This document shows, one piece after another, positions 9,573 through 18,743 of a stretch of 64,000 bases of DNA. How positions within the stretch are numbered: the stretch's first letter is position 1; each line of letters opens with the position of its first letter. The notes beneath the pieces were generated by a model. The model saw nothing but the letters and a program-made list of their open reading frames with translations, searched no databases and was not told the DNA's origin. This DNA comes from Verrucomicrobiota bacterium (lineage in GTDB: Bacteria > Verrucomicrobiota > Verrucomicrobiia > CAIQCK01), in the NCBI GenBank assembly GCA_016222825.1, contig JACRQF010000010.1, positions 682,001-746,000 on the forward strand. The letters are read 5' to 3'. A program made the position numbers and the translations under genes.

Positions 9573-12500
9573 ATGAAACGAATACTGGTAACGTTGTCGG
9601 CGCTCTGCGCGCTGGCGAATCCCGGAACGGCCGCGGACGATCTGGCGAAAGCGTTCGCCTCACCGCCATTGTCCGCCAAGCCGCGCACCTACTGGTTTCA
9701 CATGAGCGGGAACATCACCAAGGCCGGCATCACAGCGGACTTGAGGGCGATGAAGGAGATCGGGCTGGGCGGCACGCTGTTCATGAACGTCAGTGTCGCG
9801 CTGCCGACGGGGCTGGTCGAGCCGAAGGACTTCATGTCGCCGGCATGGCAGGACTGCTTCCAGCACATGCTCAACGAGAGCGCCCGGCTCGGCCTCGATT
9901 TCGGCTCGGCGCTCTGCGACGGCTGGGGCAACGCAGGCGGGCCGCAGATTCCGCCGGAACTGGCCATGCAGCGGCTCACGTGGAGCGAGACACACGTGCG
10001 CGGCGGCGAGACGGTCGAGATCGCCAAGCTGCCGCAGCCGGAGAGCCTGCTTGATTACTATCGCGATGTCGCCGTGGTTGCGTTTCCGACGCCAGCCGGT
10101 GACCGCGTGCCGGTGGTGTGCTCGAAGAAGGGAATTGTGCTGAAACGTCCGACTGCTGGCGGCGTGGAGATTCGCTTCGATCTCGACGCGCCGGCGACTG
10201 TGCGCGAACTGACATTGCTGAAGGTGGACGGCTTGGCAGTTTTCGGCAGCCCCATCGCGACCATCGAGGCCAGCGACGACGGCAAGACGTGGCGCGCGGT
10301 GAAGAAGCTCCCGTGTTCGTGGCGCGGGAAGCCTACGGAGTTGACCATCGTGTTCGAACCGGTCACGGCGCGGCATTTCCGACTGCTGCTCCCGCCGGAG
10401 AGCTACTTCAGAACGGACAAAATCCGGATTGGCGAGGCGTTGTTGTCGAACCGCGAGCGCATTCATCTCTGGCAGCCCAAGATGGCCATCGCCGCCCATC
10501 CCGAACACGGCGGCGGCGCAGATCGCTATCTCGATACCGGCGCAGCCGACGCGCCCGGCATTGCGGCGTCTAGCATCATCGTCCTCACCGGCAAGACGAA
10601 GTGGGCCGCGCCGGAGGGCGACTGGACCGTGCTGCGGATCGGCCACACGCCGACGGGAGCGCACAACGCCCCGGCAACGAAGGCCGGTGTCGGGCTGGAG
10701 TGCGACAAGTTCAACCCGCGCGGCGTCGAGGCGCAGCACGAAGCGTTCGTGGACAAAGTGCTCGCCGCCGCGACGCCCGCCGGCAAGCGCGCGTTCAAGC
10801 ACACGTGGATTGATAGCTGGGAGGTTGGCATTCAGAACTGGACGGCGAAGTTCCCGGCGGAGTTCCGCGCGCGGCGCGGCTACGACATCACGCCGTGGCT
10901 GCCAGTGCTCGCGGGTGGGCGCATCGTCGGCTCGCGCGACAAGTCGGAGCGGTTCCTCTGGGATTTCCGCCGCACTATCGCCGACTTGCTCGTGGACAAC
11001 TACTGGAAGCGTTCGATGGAGTTGGCGCACCAGCGCGGCATCGAGTTCCGCGCGGAGTCATTCGGGCGGCAGCAGTTCATGTATGACCCGATGAACTTCG
11101 CCCGCGCCAACGACATGCCGTGCGGCGAATTCTGGGTCGGCGGCGGCCCGCGCGTGGACTGCAAGGTCGCCGCCAGCGCCGCGCACCTGAGCGGACGGCA
11201 GATCGCAGGCGCGGAGGCGTTCACGGCCGGGCGAGGCCAATGGCTCGACGACCCGTGGAGCCTCAAGACGCTCGGCGACCGAGCGTTTTGCCTTGGCGTC
11301 AACCAGTATTACTTCCACCGCTACGCGCATCAGCCGTGGATGCAGCTCGTGCCGGGCATGACGTTCGGCCCCTACGGCATCAACTTCGAGCGCACGAGCA
11401 CGTGGTGGCGGCCCGGCAAGGCGTGGGTGGATTACCTCACGCGCTGCCAGTCGCTGTTGCAACAGGGCCGCTTCGTCGCCGACGCACTGGTGATGCTCGA
11501 CGAAGGCGCGCCAAGCTACGGCGGCTGGAAACACGAACTGGCGATCCCGTTGCCCGCCGGCTACGACTACGACTTCGCCAACCTCGACGCCCTGCGCGAA
11601 TCGCGCGTCAAGCGCGGCGTCCTCATCCACAAGAATGGGATGCGCTACCGCGTGCTGATGCTGCCCGCGACGGGCCGCGCGACGCCAGCGTTGATGGGCG
11701 AGGCGCTGCGGCTGGCGGAGGCCGGCGCAAAAGTCGCCGCGCCCCGCGAGTTCACGCGCGCGCAAGGCATGACGCCTGATGAGGAAGTCGCCGCGCTGTG
11801 GAAGAAGATCGCCGCTACCGGCAACGTCATCGTCAGCGCGAGCTTCGATCTGGTGGAGAAAAAGCTCGGCCTCGCGCCGGACTTCGCGCACGACCGGGAC
11901 GCCGGACTTCCAATCGTCACTCCCGCCGATAACCCAAGCGAGCGGTCATGGGCTGCGGTGGCGCCGCCGGTTCAATCGCTACTCTGGATCCACCGCACCG
12001 ACGATGCGGGTGCCGACTGGTATTTCGTCTCGAACCAAACTGACAGCGCCTTCAACGCCCTCTGCACGTTCCGCGTGACCGGCCAGCAGCCGGAGTTGTG
12101 GGACGCCGCTACGGGCCGGATGCGGGACGTGGCGCGGTTCGAGGAACGCGACGGGCGCACCACGGCGCAGATTCCGTTCGACCCGCGCGGCTCGTGGTTC
12201 GTCATGTTCCGCAAGCCCGCGTCGCCGCTGGCCGTGAAACCCGACGCGAGCGCCGCCGCCAAGAACGACAAGTTGTTGTTGCAGGCCGAGAATCCCGGCA
12301 CGACCAACAACTTCACCATCCTCCTCCGGGCAAAACCCTCCGCCGAGATCGAATTGGTGAAGGCCTCCGACAAAGGCATCACCATGACGCGCGGCCAGAA
12401 CTTCGCGGTGATTACCCGACAGGGCGAATTGATGTTCGGCGTGGGTCACGTGAACATGGGCGTCAGTGTAGGCCGCAACGGCGTCGCTGTTTGGGAGCAC

Positions 12501-13394
12501 GGCGCTCGATACCTCGCGCCGCGCATCGTCGCGACGCAGCCCATCAGCGACACGGCTCACATTGCCGTCGTCTATCGCGACCGCGCGCCGACGCTCTACA
12601 TCAACGGCAAGCCCGCCGGCACTGCCTCCGCCTCGCAATTCATCGTCCATCCCGGCTGCCCCGGCCCGTTCAAAGGCGAGGTCGGTGGAATCGAGTTGAT
12701 CCCCACGGCCTTCGACGCCGCACAGATCACCGAGCGTGCCGCGAGCAGTATCGCCACCGCGCCACGCCGAGAACTGTGGATCGAGGGCAGCAAGCTGATC
12801 GCGGAGACCGAGCAGCCTGCCGGAACGGCGCTTAACGACAACTGGGACGTGACCTTCCAAACCAACCGCGGCGCGCCCGCCTCCATCAAGCTGCCGCGTC
12901 TCACAGACCTCTCCCGCCACACCGACGAAGGCATCCGCCACTTTGCTGGCACCGCGACGTATCGCAGAACGTTTGAATCCAAAATCCAAAATCCAAAATC
13001 CAAAATCTTCCTCGACCTCGGCTCCGTCCACAACCTTGCCGAAGTCATCCTCAACGGCCGCAACCTTGGCGTGCTGTGGAAACAGCCGTTCCGCGTGGAC
13101 GTGACCGACGCGCTCAAGAACGGCCCCAACGAACTGGAAATTCGCGTGACGAACCTCTGGGTCAACCGCCTGATCGGCGACGCGAAGAAGATGGCCGCGC
13201 TTGGCGTGGCCTACAACGGCCGCAACGGCGTGATCTCGAAATGGCCCGCTTGGGTGCCGCAAGACGCTCCGCCCGCCGACGCGCCGGTGAGTTTCGCCAC
13301 TTGGCGCCAGTGGGTCGGCACCGAGCCGCTCCAGCCGTCGGGCCTCATCGGACCGGTGACAGTGAGTTCAGTGAAGCGTGTGGATATAAAGTGA
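9573..13394 (+). CDS. GH106-like alpha-L-rhamnosidase with LamG insertion (paralog 2)
   Basis: 1273 residues with a signal peptide nearly identical to that of the preceding paralog (MKRILVTLSALCALANPG). The same domain order is present: GH106 barrel with NITKAGITADLRAMKEIG, E417 in IDSWEVGIQNWT, E548 in AGAEAF (spacing 131), a LamG module around residues 905-1055 (YRDRAPTLYINGK), and a C-terminal jelly roll (NLAEVILNGRNLGVLW). Sequence divergence between the two copies is considerable outside the motifs, so this is an old tandem duplication, probably with different linkage or side-chain preference. Residues about 1135-1145 (ESKIQNPKSKI) come from a 7-bp repeat array at the same loop that carries a different array in paralog 1. 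The stop overlaps a GTG (GTGA, 13391-13394) of the next frame. Confidence 0.84.
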   Translation: MKRILVTLSALCALANPGTAADDLAKAFASPPLSAKPRTYWFHMSGNITKAGITADLRAMKEIGLGGTLFMNVSVALPTGLVEPKDFMSPAWQDCFQHMLNESARLGLDFGSALCDGWGNAGGPQIPPELAMQRLTWSETHVRGGETVEIAKLPQPESLLDYYRDVAVVAFPTPAGDRVPVVCSKKGIVLKRPTAGGVEIRFDLDAPATVRELTLLKVDGLAVFGSPIATIEASDDGKTWRAVKKLPCSWRGKPTELTIVFEPVTARHFRLLLPPESYFRTDKIRIGEALLSNRERIHLWQPKMAIAAHPEHGGGADRYLDTGAADAPGIAASSIIVLTGKTKWAAPEGDWTVLRIGHTPTGAHNAPATKAGVGLECDKFNPRGVEAQHEAFVDKVLAAATPAGKRAFKHTWIDSWEVGIQNWTAKFPAEFRARRGYDITPWLPVLAGGRIVGSRDKSERFLWDFRRTIADLLVDNYWKRSMELAHQRGIEFRAESFGRQQFMYDPMNFARANDMPCGEFWVGGGPRVDCKVAASAAHLSGRQIAGAEAFTAGRGQWLDDPWSLKTLGDRAFCLGVNQYYFHRYAHQPWMQLVPGMTFGPYGINFERTSTWWRPGKAWVDYLTRCQSLLQQGRFVADALVMLDEGAPSYGGWKHELAIPLPAGYDYDFANLDALRESRVKRGVLIHKNGMRYRVLMLPATGRATPALMGEALRLAEAGAKVAAPREFTRAQGMTPDEEVAALWKKIAATGNVIVSASFDLVEKKLGLAPDFAHDRDAGLPIVTPADNPSERSWAAVAPPVQSLLWIHRTDDAGADWYFVSNQTDSAFNALCTFRVTGQQPELWDAATGRMRDVARFEERDGRTTAQIPFDPRGSWFVMFRKPASPLAVKPDASAAAKNDKLLLQAENPGTTNNFTILLRAKPSAEIELVKASDKGITMTRGQNFAVITRQGELMFGVGHVNMGVSVGRNGVAVWEHGARYLAPRIVATQPISDTAHIAVVYRDRAPTLYINGKPAGTASASQFIVHPGCPGPFKGEVGGIELIPTAFDAAQITERAASSIATAPRRELWIEGSKLIAETEQPAGTALNDNWDVTFQTNRGAPASIKLPRLTDLSRHTDEGIRHFAGTATYRRTFESKIQNPKSKIFLDLGSVHNLAEVILNGRNLGVLWKQPFRVDVTDALKNGPNELEIRVTNLWVNRLIGDAKKMAALGVAYNGRNGVISKWPAWVPQDAPPADAPVSFATWRQWVGTEPLQPSGLIGPVTVSSVKRVDIK
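12976..13007 (+). repeat. Heptamer array, unit AATCCAA, inside the second GH106 gene
   Basis: Four perfect copies of AATCCAA followed by AATC, encoding ESKIQNPKSKI in frame. The array occupies the loop before FLDLG that is homologous to the array site in the upstream paralog, but the unit sequence is different. Confidence 0.9.
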
Positions 13395-13408
13395 ACGAAC
13401 GCAAACCT

Positions 13409-14791
13409 ATGAACACACAACGAAGATATTTGATGAACCTCGCGTTGGCTCTGTTGGCTGGACTGTGTTGGATTCCGGCGAACGGAACTCATGCGGCTGA
13501 GACCGGCTGGCGCTGCGGCGTGGCGACCGCCAAGATCACACCGGCCAAGCATCTCTGGATGGGCGGCTTCGCCGCGCGCACCAAACCCGCCGAGGGCACT
13601 CTGGATGACTTGTGGGTCAAAGTGCTCGCTCTCGAAACGCCGGGGAACATTGGCGTGGTCATCACAACCGACCTGGTCGGCATCCCCAAGTGGCTCTACG
13701 ATAGTCTTTGCACCCGCCTCGGAGCGAGCCACGGGTTGAGCCGGTCGCAGGTGCTGATTGCGAACTCGCACACGCACTCCGGCCCGGTGTTGAGGGACGC
13801 GTTGCAGGACATCTATCCGCTCGACGACGCCCTGCGGGCGCTCAGCGCGGAGTATTCGAGTTGGCTGGAGGACGTCATTGTGAAGACCGTCGGCGAGGCG
13901 CTCGCTCGCCGGAGTCCTGCGACGTTGTGTGCGGGCGAGGGCAAGGCAACGTTCGCAGTGAACCGCCGCACGAACAACGAGCGCGAACTTCCGGCACTGC
14001 TCGCGCGCGGCGAGAAGCCGAAAGGCCCGTCGGACTTTGCCGTGCCGGTGTTGGCGGTGCGTGCGGCGGACGGACGATTGCGAGCAGTGCTGTTTGGCTA
14101 CGCGGCGCACACCTCGACGCTGAACGGCTACAAGTGGTCGGCCGACTACGCGGGCTACGCGCGGCGGTGGTTGGAGATGAAGCACGCGGGGGTCGAGACG
14201 CTATTCTTCCAAGGTTGCGGTAGCGACCAGAGCGCCGCCCCGCGCGGGACGTTGGAGCAATGCATGGGCATGGGCGAGAGTCTCGGCGCTGCCGTCCAGA
14301 CGGTGCTGGAGAAACCCATGCGGCAGCTTCAGCCGAAACTCCGCACGGCCCACGAGTTCGTCCCGCTCGATTTCGGCGAGCAGCCGACGAAAGCCGAACT
14401 CGAGAAGCTGGCGACGGCGAAGAGCTACGAAGCGCGCTGGGCGAGACGGCTGTTGAAGGAACTGGAGGCGGGCCGCGCGTTCGCGAAGGGCTACGCGGAG
14501 TATCCGGTGCAGGTTTGGAGGCTCGGCCTAGACCAGCTTTGGATCACGCAGGGCGGCGAGGTCTGCGTGGACTACGCGCTCATGCACAAGACGAAACATG
14601 GCGCGGGCACGTGGGTTGCCGGTTACGCGAACGACGTGATGGCCTATATCCCGTCGCGGCGGCTGTGGGAGGAAGGCGGCTATCAGGCCGGGGCGTTCGC
14701 GGTGTATGGCCTGCCGGCAAAACGCTGGACACCGGAGATCGAGAAACTCATCTGCGCCGCCGTCGCACGGCTCGTCGAGAAGGTGCGATGA
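13409..14791 (+). CDS. Neutral/alkaline ceramidase-like secreted hydrolase
   Basis: 460 residues from the ATG at 13409; a GTG at 13391 overlapping the previous stop would add six residues and cannot be excluded. A signal peptide covers LALALLAGLCWIPANGTHA. The body matches the N-terminal catalytic domain of neutral/alkaline non-lysosomal ceramidases: GVATAKITPAKHLWMGGF at the mature N-terminus, IANSHTHSGPV with the zinc-ligand and nucleophile-type His/Ser residues, and YAAHTSTLNG. At 460 residues it lacks the C-terminal Ig-like domain of true ceramidases. Homologs of this short type are frequent in verrucomicrobial and planctomycete sugar clusters, where the substrate is unknown. Here it closes the plus-strand glycosidase operon, so a role on an amide or acyl group of the glycan is possible but unproven. 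Confidence 0.85.
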   Translation: MNTQRRYLMNLALALLAGLCWIPANGTHAAETGWRCGVATAKITPAKHLWMGGFAARTKPAEGTLDDLWVKVLALETPGNIGVVITTDLVGIPKWLYDSLCTRLGASHGLSRSQVLIANSHTHSGPVLRDALQDIYPLDDALRALSAEYSSWLEDVIVKTVGEALARRSPATLCAGEGKATFAVNRRTNNERELPALLARGEKPKGPSDFAVPVLAVRAADGRLRAVLFGYAAHTSTLNGYKWSADYAGYARRWLEMKHAGVETLFFQGCGSDQSAAPRGTLEQCMGMGESLGAAVQTVLEKPMRQLQPKLRTAHEFVPLDFGEQPTKAELEKLATAKSYEARWARRLLKELEAGRAFAKGYAEYPVQVWRLGLDQLWITQGGEVCVDYALMHKTKHGAGTWVAGYANDVMAYIPSRRLWEEGGYQAGAFAVYGLPAKRWTPEIEKLICAAVARLVEKVR

Positions 14792-14811
14792 TGGTGTGAG
14801 GATGCGGGCGG

Positions 14812-17364
14812 TTACTTCTCCTGGACAAACGTCCAGACGACCTTCCCGTTCTGGACGGACGCGACCGCGAAGTGGCCGGCGATGCGTCGCGCGCCAGCGG
14901 CCGTTTTCACCTCCAGCACGCCGCTATCGAGCGCGGTCATCACGTAATCTTCTCCGAGTGCGGTCTCGACAAGCAGCACGCCGGACGACTCGATCAGTTT
15001 GACGCTGCGAACGAACGGCTGGCCTTCGTGGCCCTCGAAGACCGAGATGAACGTCTTGACGCCTTCGCCTTCGCAGCGGCGGACGATGTAGGGAATCGTT
15101 GCGCCGATGTCGGAGTTCTTCCAGTCGCGCTGGCCCCAACCGTCCGCGACGAACACGCGCTCGCCCGGCTGGCCGATGTTCCATGCGACGCACGTCATGG
15201 TTGCGTTGCATTTCCACGTTGCGTGCCAAACGCCAGTGTCATCAGCGGCGCGGACGTTCTTGAAGTCGTAGAGCGAAGCCGGCGAAATCTGAGATTTCGA
15301 ATCTGAGATTTGAAATTCCTCCTTGCAACCGTGATAGACGTAATCTTGTTGCTTGCCGCCTTCGACGCGGAAGAAATCCACGACGTAGTTGCGCCCGCCG
15401 CCGTGGTCCACGATAGCCGATGTGCGGCGATAGAGCTTCGCCTGCGGATAGGCGCGCGACTCGGCTTCCATCACCTTGACGTGTTCCGATGCCTTGAAGA
15501 ACCGCACTTCACCGCCGCAGTCTTTCGTGACCTGATCCTTGCCGTCAATGACGACCGTGTTATGCGCAACGGTGCGCATCGTCATGTGTTTCTGCGGATG
15601 GTCCCACAGGTAGCCGAGGTCGGAAAGCAACTCGCAGCCTTTCTTCCAGTAGTAAAGGTTGAGGCTGTCGCTGTGGTGATGGTTTCCCCAATGGCTCGCG
15701 CTGAGCGTCAGCAAGCTCTCGCGCCCGTCCGCGCCCGTGCGCATGTGACCAATGCGCAATTCCGGCGGGCACCAGTCCGGGAACGCCAATGGCGGAGAGG
15801 ATTTCGACTCCAAGCCCGGCTCACGACGATAGAGCGCAGGGCCCGCGCCGGGCAGTTCCTTCAACAAGTCGCGTCGCGCGGTATCGTTACGGCCGGCGCC
15901 CAAAGTCTCCTTCAGCAGCGCGAGATACTGCGGTCGGTCGGAATAGTTGGCGGCCATCAACTCGACGTAATCCGTGCCAAGACCCGCGCCGCGCATCGAG
16001 TCGGCATAGGGTGGGTAAGTCAGGTCGCCCTGCAACCCGCGAAAGAAACACTCCCACACGCGCTCGTAAGCCGTGCCGTGGTAGAGATCGAGCGAGTCCA
16101 GTCGCTGGCCTTCGCCATCGCGGTAGCCGGGAGGATCACTGTAGCCGCGAAACGCCTCCGCGAGGTCCCAGATACCGCCGAGGGTCATCGTTCCGTAGGC
16201 GGGCGACTCGGAGGTCGCGCCGTCGGGCAGAAACCAGCCGTCCACCGTCTTGTGGAAACCTTCGAGGCCGAAGCGCACCAGTTCAGGATGGCCGACGCAC
16301 ATGCCGACGAGCGCGGCGGCGGTGCGGTTGCTCACTGACTTGTTGTTGATCGCCTTGTCGCAGACCAGAAGGATCGTGCTTTCCAGCAGCAGGTCGCGCT
16401 CGATCTTGCGCCGGTCGGCGTCGCTGTAGATCGCCCGGCCGTCGGCGTCTTTCGCTGAGCACGTGAAGTCGTAAGCCTCCACCATTTGCCGCACAAACCC
16501 CGACTCCATGCCGACGCCACCGGCACGGCCCGCGCTCCAGTAGCTCGTGTGCAACCGGCGGTCGGGCTTGTTCGGCGGCGGACACAGTTCCGGTTCGGGC
16601 AGCTTGCCGATGAACTGCGCCGCGACGCGCGGATCCATGTCGGCGTATTCGCCGTAGCCGACGTGGACGAGCCATGACGGATAACATTCCGCGAACCGCA
16701 ACAGGATGGCGCGGCAGGCACGGGCGTATTCGGGCTTGCCGGTGAGCAAGTGCGCCTCGGCCAGCGAGCGGCAATAACCCGCGATCCACTTCACTTTTTG
16801 CGAGCGCACATTGGCACTGAAGCTGGGGCGGCCCGTCTTGTAGCCAAAGATGACGAACGTGTCGCCGCCGCAATAACTGATCGTCTGCGGCTTGCGCCAT
16901 TTCGTATGGAGCACCACGTCTTCGGGAAACTGGTCGTTCGGAACAACCGCACGGCAGACGTTGCACTTGATGTGGTCGGCGTCGTCGAGCTTCCAACTCC
17001 ACAGCCCGTGAGGATGCACCGGCTTGCCCTGCGCGCGACACGACGGACACGGCGTCCAGAGCGGGTCACCCGGCGTGGTTTCCGGGATCATCTTCACGAG
17101 GAACTCCGGCGTGAGCCGGTCGAGGTATCGCTTGGCGCTCTTCTCGACGCCCGTCGCGTAATTCCTCGCCCACTGATAACGCTTGATATTCTCCTTGGCG
17201 CGGGCGATCTCCGCCGCCTTGAACGTCACGCATGGGTGTTTGACGCTGTCACGATGTTTCTCCCACGCCGACCAATCGAGCAGTGGGTCGGAAGCAGCGA
17301 ATGCGTGGATCGCGGTGAGGGCCACGCCCGCCACCGCCCAATTGAACAATTTGCAGTGTTTCAC
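14812..17364 (-). CDS. Heparinase II/III family polysaccharide lyase-like protein
   Basis: 850 residues from the GTG at 17364, chosen because it places a signal peptide (KLFNWAVAGVALTAIHAFA) at the N-terminus; the frame stays open to a TTG at 17427 but that leaves an unlikely N-terminal extension. Domain order fits an alpha/alpha toroid followed by an antiparallel beta-sandwich. H558-WGNHHHSDSLNLYYW is the His-rich heparinase II/III signature. A CPSC...CNVC pair near residues 105-135 looks like a structural zinc ribbon. Residues about 684-694 (QISDSKSQIS) derive from a 14-bp (two-heptamer) repeat. It runs opposite to its neighbours and shares a 129-bp divergent promoter region with the GHL10 gene. 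Expected role: beta-elimination of uronic-acid polysaccharide in the periplasm. Confidence 0.85.
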   Translation of the reverse strand: MKHCKLFNWAVAGVALTAIHAFAASDPLLDWSAWEKHRDSVKHPCVTFKAAEIARAKENIKRYQWARNYATGVEKSAKRYLDRLTPEFLVKMIPETTPGDPLWTPCPSCRAQGKPVHPHGLWSWKLDDADHIKCNVCRAVVPNDQFPEDVVLHTKWRKPQTISYCGGDTFVIFGYKTGRPSFSANVRSQKVKWIAGYCRSLAEAHLLTGKPEYARACRAILLRFAECYPSWLVHVGYGEYADMDPRVAAQFIGKLPEPELCPPPNKPDRRLHTSYWSAGRAGGVGMESGFVRQMVEAYDFTCSAKDADGRAIYSDADRRKIERDLLLESTILLVCDKAINNKSVSNRTAAALVGMCVGHPELVRFGLEGFHKTVDGWFLPDGATSESPAYGTMTLGGIWDLAEAFRGYSDPPGYRDGEGQRLDSLDLYHGTAYERVWECFFRGLQGDLTYPPYADSMRGAGLGTDYVELMAANYSDRPQYLALLKETLGAGRNDTARRDLLKELPGAGPALYRREPGLESKSSPPLAFPDWCPPELRIGHMRTGADGRESLLTLSASHWGNHHHSDSLNLYYWKKGCELLSDLGYLWDHPQKHMTMRTVAHNTVVIDGKDQVTKDCGGEVRFFKASEHVKVMEAESRAYPQAKLYRRTSAIVDHGGGRNYVVDFFRVEGGKQQDYVYHGCKEEFQISDSKSQISPASLYDFKNVRAADDTGVWHATWKCNATMTCVAWNIGQPGERVFVADGWGQRDWKNSDIGATIPYIVRRCEGEGVKTFISVFEGHEGQPFVRSVKLIESSGVLLVETALGEDYVMTALDSGVLEVKTAAGARRIAGHFAVASVQNGKVVWTFVQEK
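15286..15313 (-). repeat. 14-bp (double heptamer) tandem repeat inside the heparinase-like gene
   Basis: Two copies of AATCTGAGATTTNN (15286-15299, 15300-15313), internally palindromic and readable as alternating 7-mers. They encode the AT-rich QISDSKSQIS stretch, in frame, between the toroid and C-terminal strands. Confidence 0.8.
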
Positions 17365-17493
17365 AGCAGCGTCGTGATTAACGTGGCTCTCAACCCATCC
17401 GTCAATGTTCAACTTGGCGGCCGGCAAATCGGATTCCGCGATTCACACCCTTGGAGTTCATGCCGCAAGCGGCTATACTCCCGACACTGATTC

Positions 17494-18669
17494 ATGAAAC
17501 AGTTTTCTCTTCTTGCTGTGGTGGTGTGCATGACTGCGCTCCTGCCGACAGGTTGCACGCTTCGTCGTGATGCCTCGGCGCCGGCCTTGCCGCCTGCGCA
17601 AGCCAACACGAAAGCTCCGATCACGCTCGCACCGTCGGGAGTGACGCCAACGAGCAAGAGGACTCCGGTGGTTTCGCGCGTGGGCGAACTGCGCGGCATC
17701 TGGCTGCACGAGCCACGCGGTGTGGATTGGCAGAGGGTGATGGCGGAACTTTACAGCGCGCGCATGAACGCGATCTTCGTAAAGTTTTCCACCGGCGGCG
17801 CAGCCTACTATCGCAGCGAGGTGTTGCCCGGCAGTTTCTACGCCGGCCGGGATGAAGTAGCGTTGTGTCTGGCAGCGGCACGGCGTTACGGAATCCAGGT
17901 CCACGCATGGCGCGTTTGTTTCCAAATGAAGGATGCGTCAGCGGAAAGCCAGCAGCGCGCCGTTCGCGAGGGACGCGTCCAGCTTGATCGGACCGGCCGC
18001 GTGCTACGCCCGTCCTATCGTGTTCCGGTGCTTTGTCCATCGCACGACTGGAACCGCTCGCTGGAAGTGCGCGCATCGGTCGAGTTGGCGACGAAGTATC
18101 CGTTCGACGGCGTGCATCTCGATTACTTGCGCTGGATTGACGAGGAACCGTGCTGCTGCGCGAATTGCAGGAAGCGGTTCTGCCGCGACACGCGCTCCAC
18201 GGTGAGTTCGTGGCCGCGTGACATCACGAAAGGCGGCCGGCTCGCAGCGGTTTTTCTGGCATGGCGCGAGCAGATCATGACGCGGCTGGTCGGCGAGATC
18301 AGTTCCGCCGTGCGTCGCGCCAAGCCGTCCACGCGACTCTCTGCCGCCGTGTGGCCGGAACTGACGAGCGTCCGCCGCGACCGCGGCCAGAACTGGAAGG
18401 CGTGGGTGGACGCCGGCTGGCTGGATTTCATCTGCCCGATGAACTACGCGACCGATCCGGCGATGTTCGCGAAGCGGCTGGCGGAAGAGCGAGCGCTGGT
18501 GAACGGCCGCGTGCCGATTTACGTCGGTCTCGCAGGCTACAAATGCGCCAACGGCAGCCAGCTCCGGCAACTGGTGGCGCAATCGCAACGCGGCGGCGCC
18601 AACGGCTGGGTGATTTTCAACTACGATGATAGATTTCGCGCGCAGCTTCTACCGTATCTGCGCAACTAA
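17494..18669 (+). CDS. Putative lipoprotein, GHL10-type glycosyl hydrolase (DUF187-like)
   Basis: 391 residues. The N-terminus is a lipoprotein-like signal with LPTGC placing Cys21 as the acylation site; proline at -3 makes the lipobox imperfect. The body from about residue 65 (GELRGIWLHEPRGVDW) to the end is a TIM barrel of the GHL10/DUF187 glycosidase clan. FDGVHLDYLRW is its most characteristic motif, with Asp and Arg expected in the active site, and WLDFICPMNY is a later strand. A Cys cluster (CCCANCRKRFC, near residues 222-232) after that motif resembles a small metal knuckle. It is divergently arranged with the heparinase-like gene and likely sits on the inner face of the outer membrane, cleaving oligosaccharides released by its neighbours. 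Confidence 0.82.
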   Translation: MKQFSLLAVVVCMTALLPTGCTLRRDASAPALPPAQANTKAPITLAPSGVTPTSKRTPVVSRVGELRGIWLHEPRGVDWQRVMAELYSARMNAIFVKFSTGGAAYYRSEVLPGSFYAGRDEVALCLAAARRYGIQVHAWRVCFQMKDASAESQQRAVREGRVQLDRTGRVLRPSYRVPVLCPSHDWNRSLEVRASVELATKYPFDGVHLDYLRWIDEEPCCCANCRKRFCRDTRSTVSSWPRDITKGGRLAAVFLAWREQIMTRLVGEISSAVRRAKPSTRLSAAVWPELTSVRRDRGQNWKAWVDAGWLDFICPMNYATDPAMFAKRLAEERALVNGRVPIYVGLAGYKCANGSQLRQLVAQSQRGGANGWVIFNYDDRFRAQLLPYLRN

Positions 18670-18743
18670 CGCGCCTGAATAGGGCGACGTTTGACATCGT
18701 CGAAAACCGGCGAATACGTTCTGTTGGCGACGAGGTGAAGGTT

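Noticed and set aside
17365..17427. TTG start giving an extra 21 residues on the heparinase-like protein
   Set aside because: The extension precedes a clear signal peptide that begins at the GTG at 17364.
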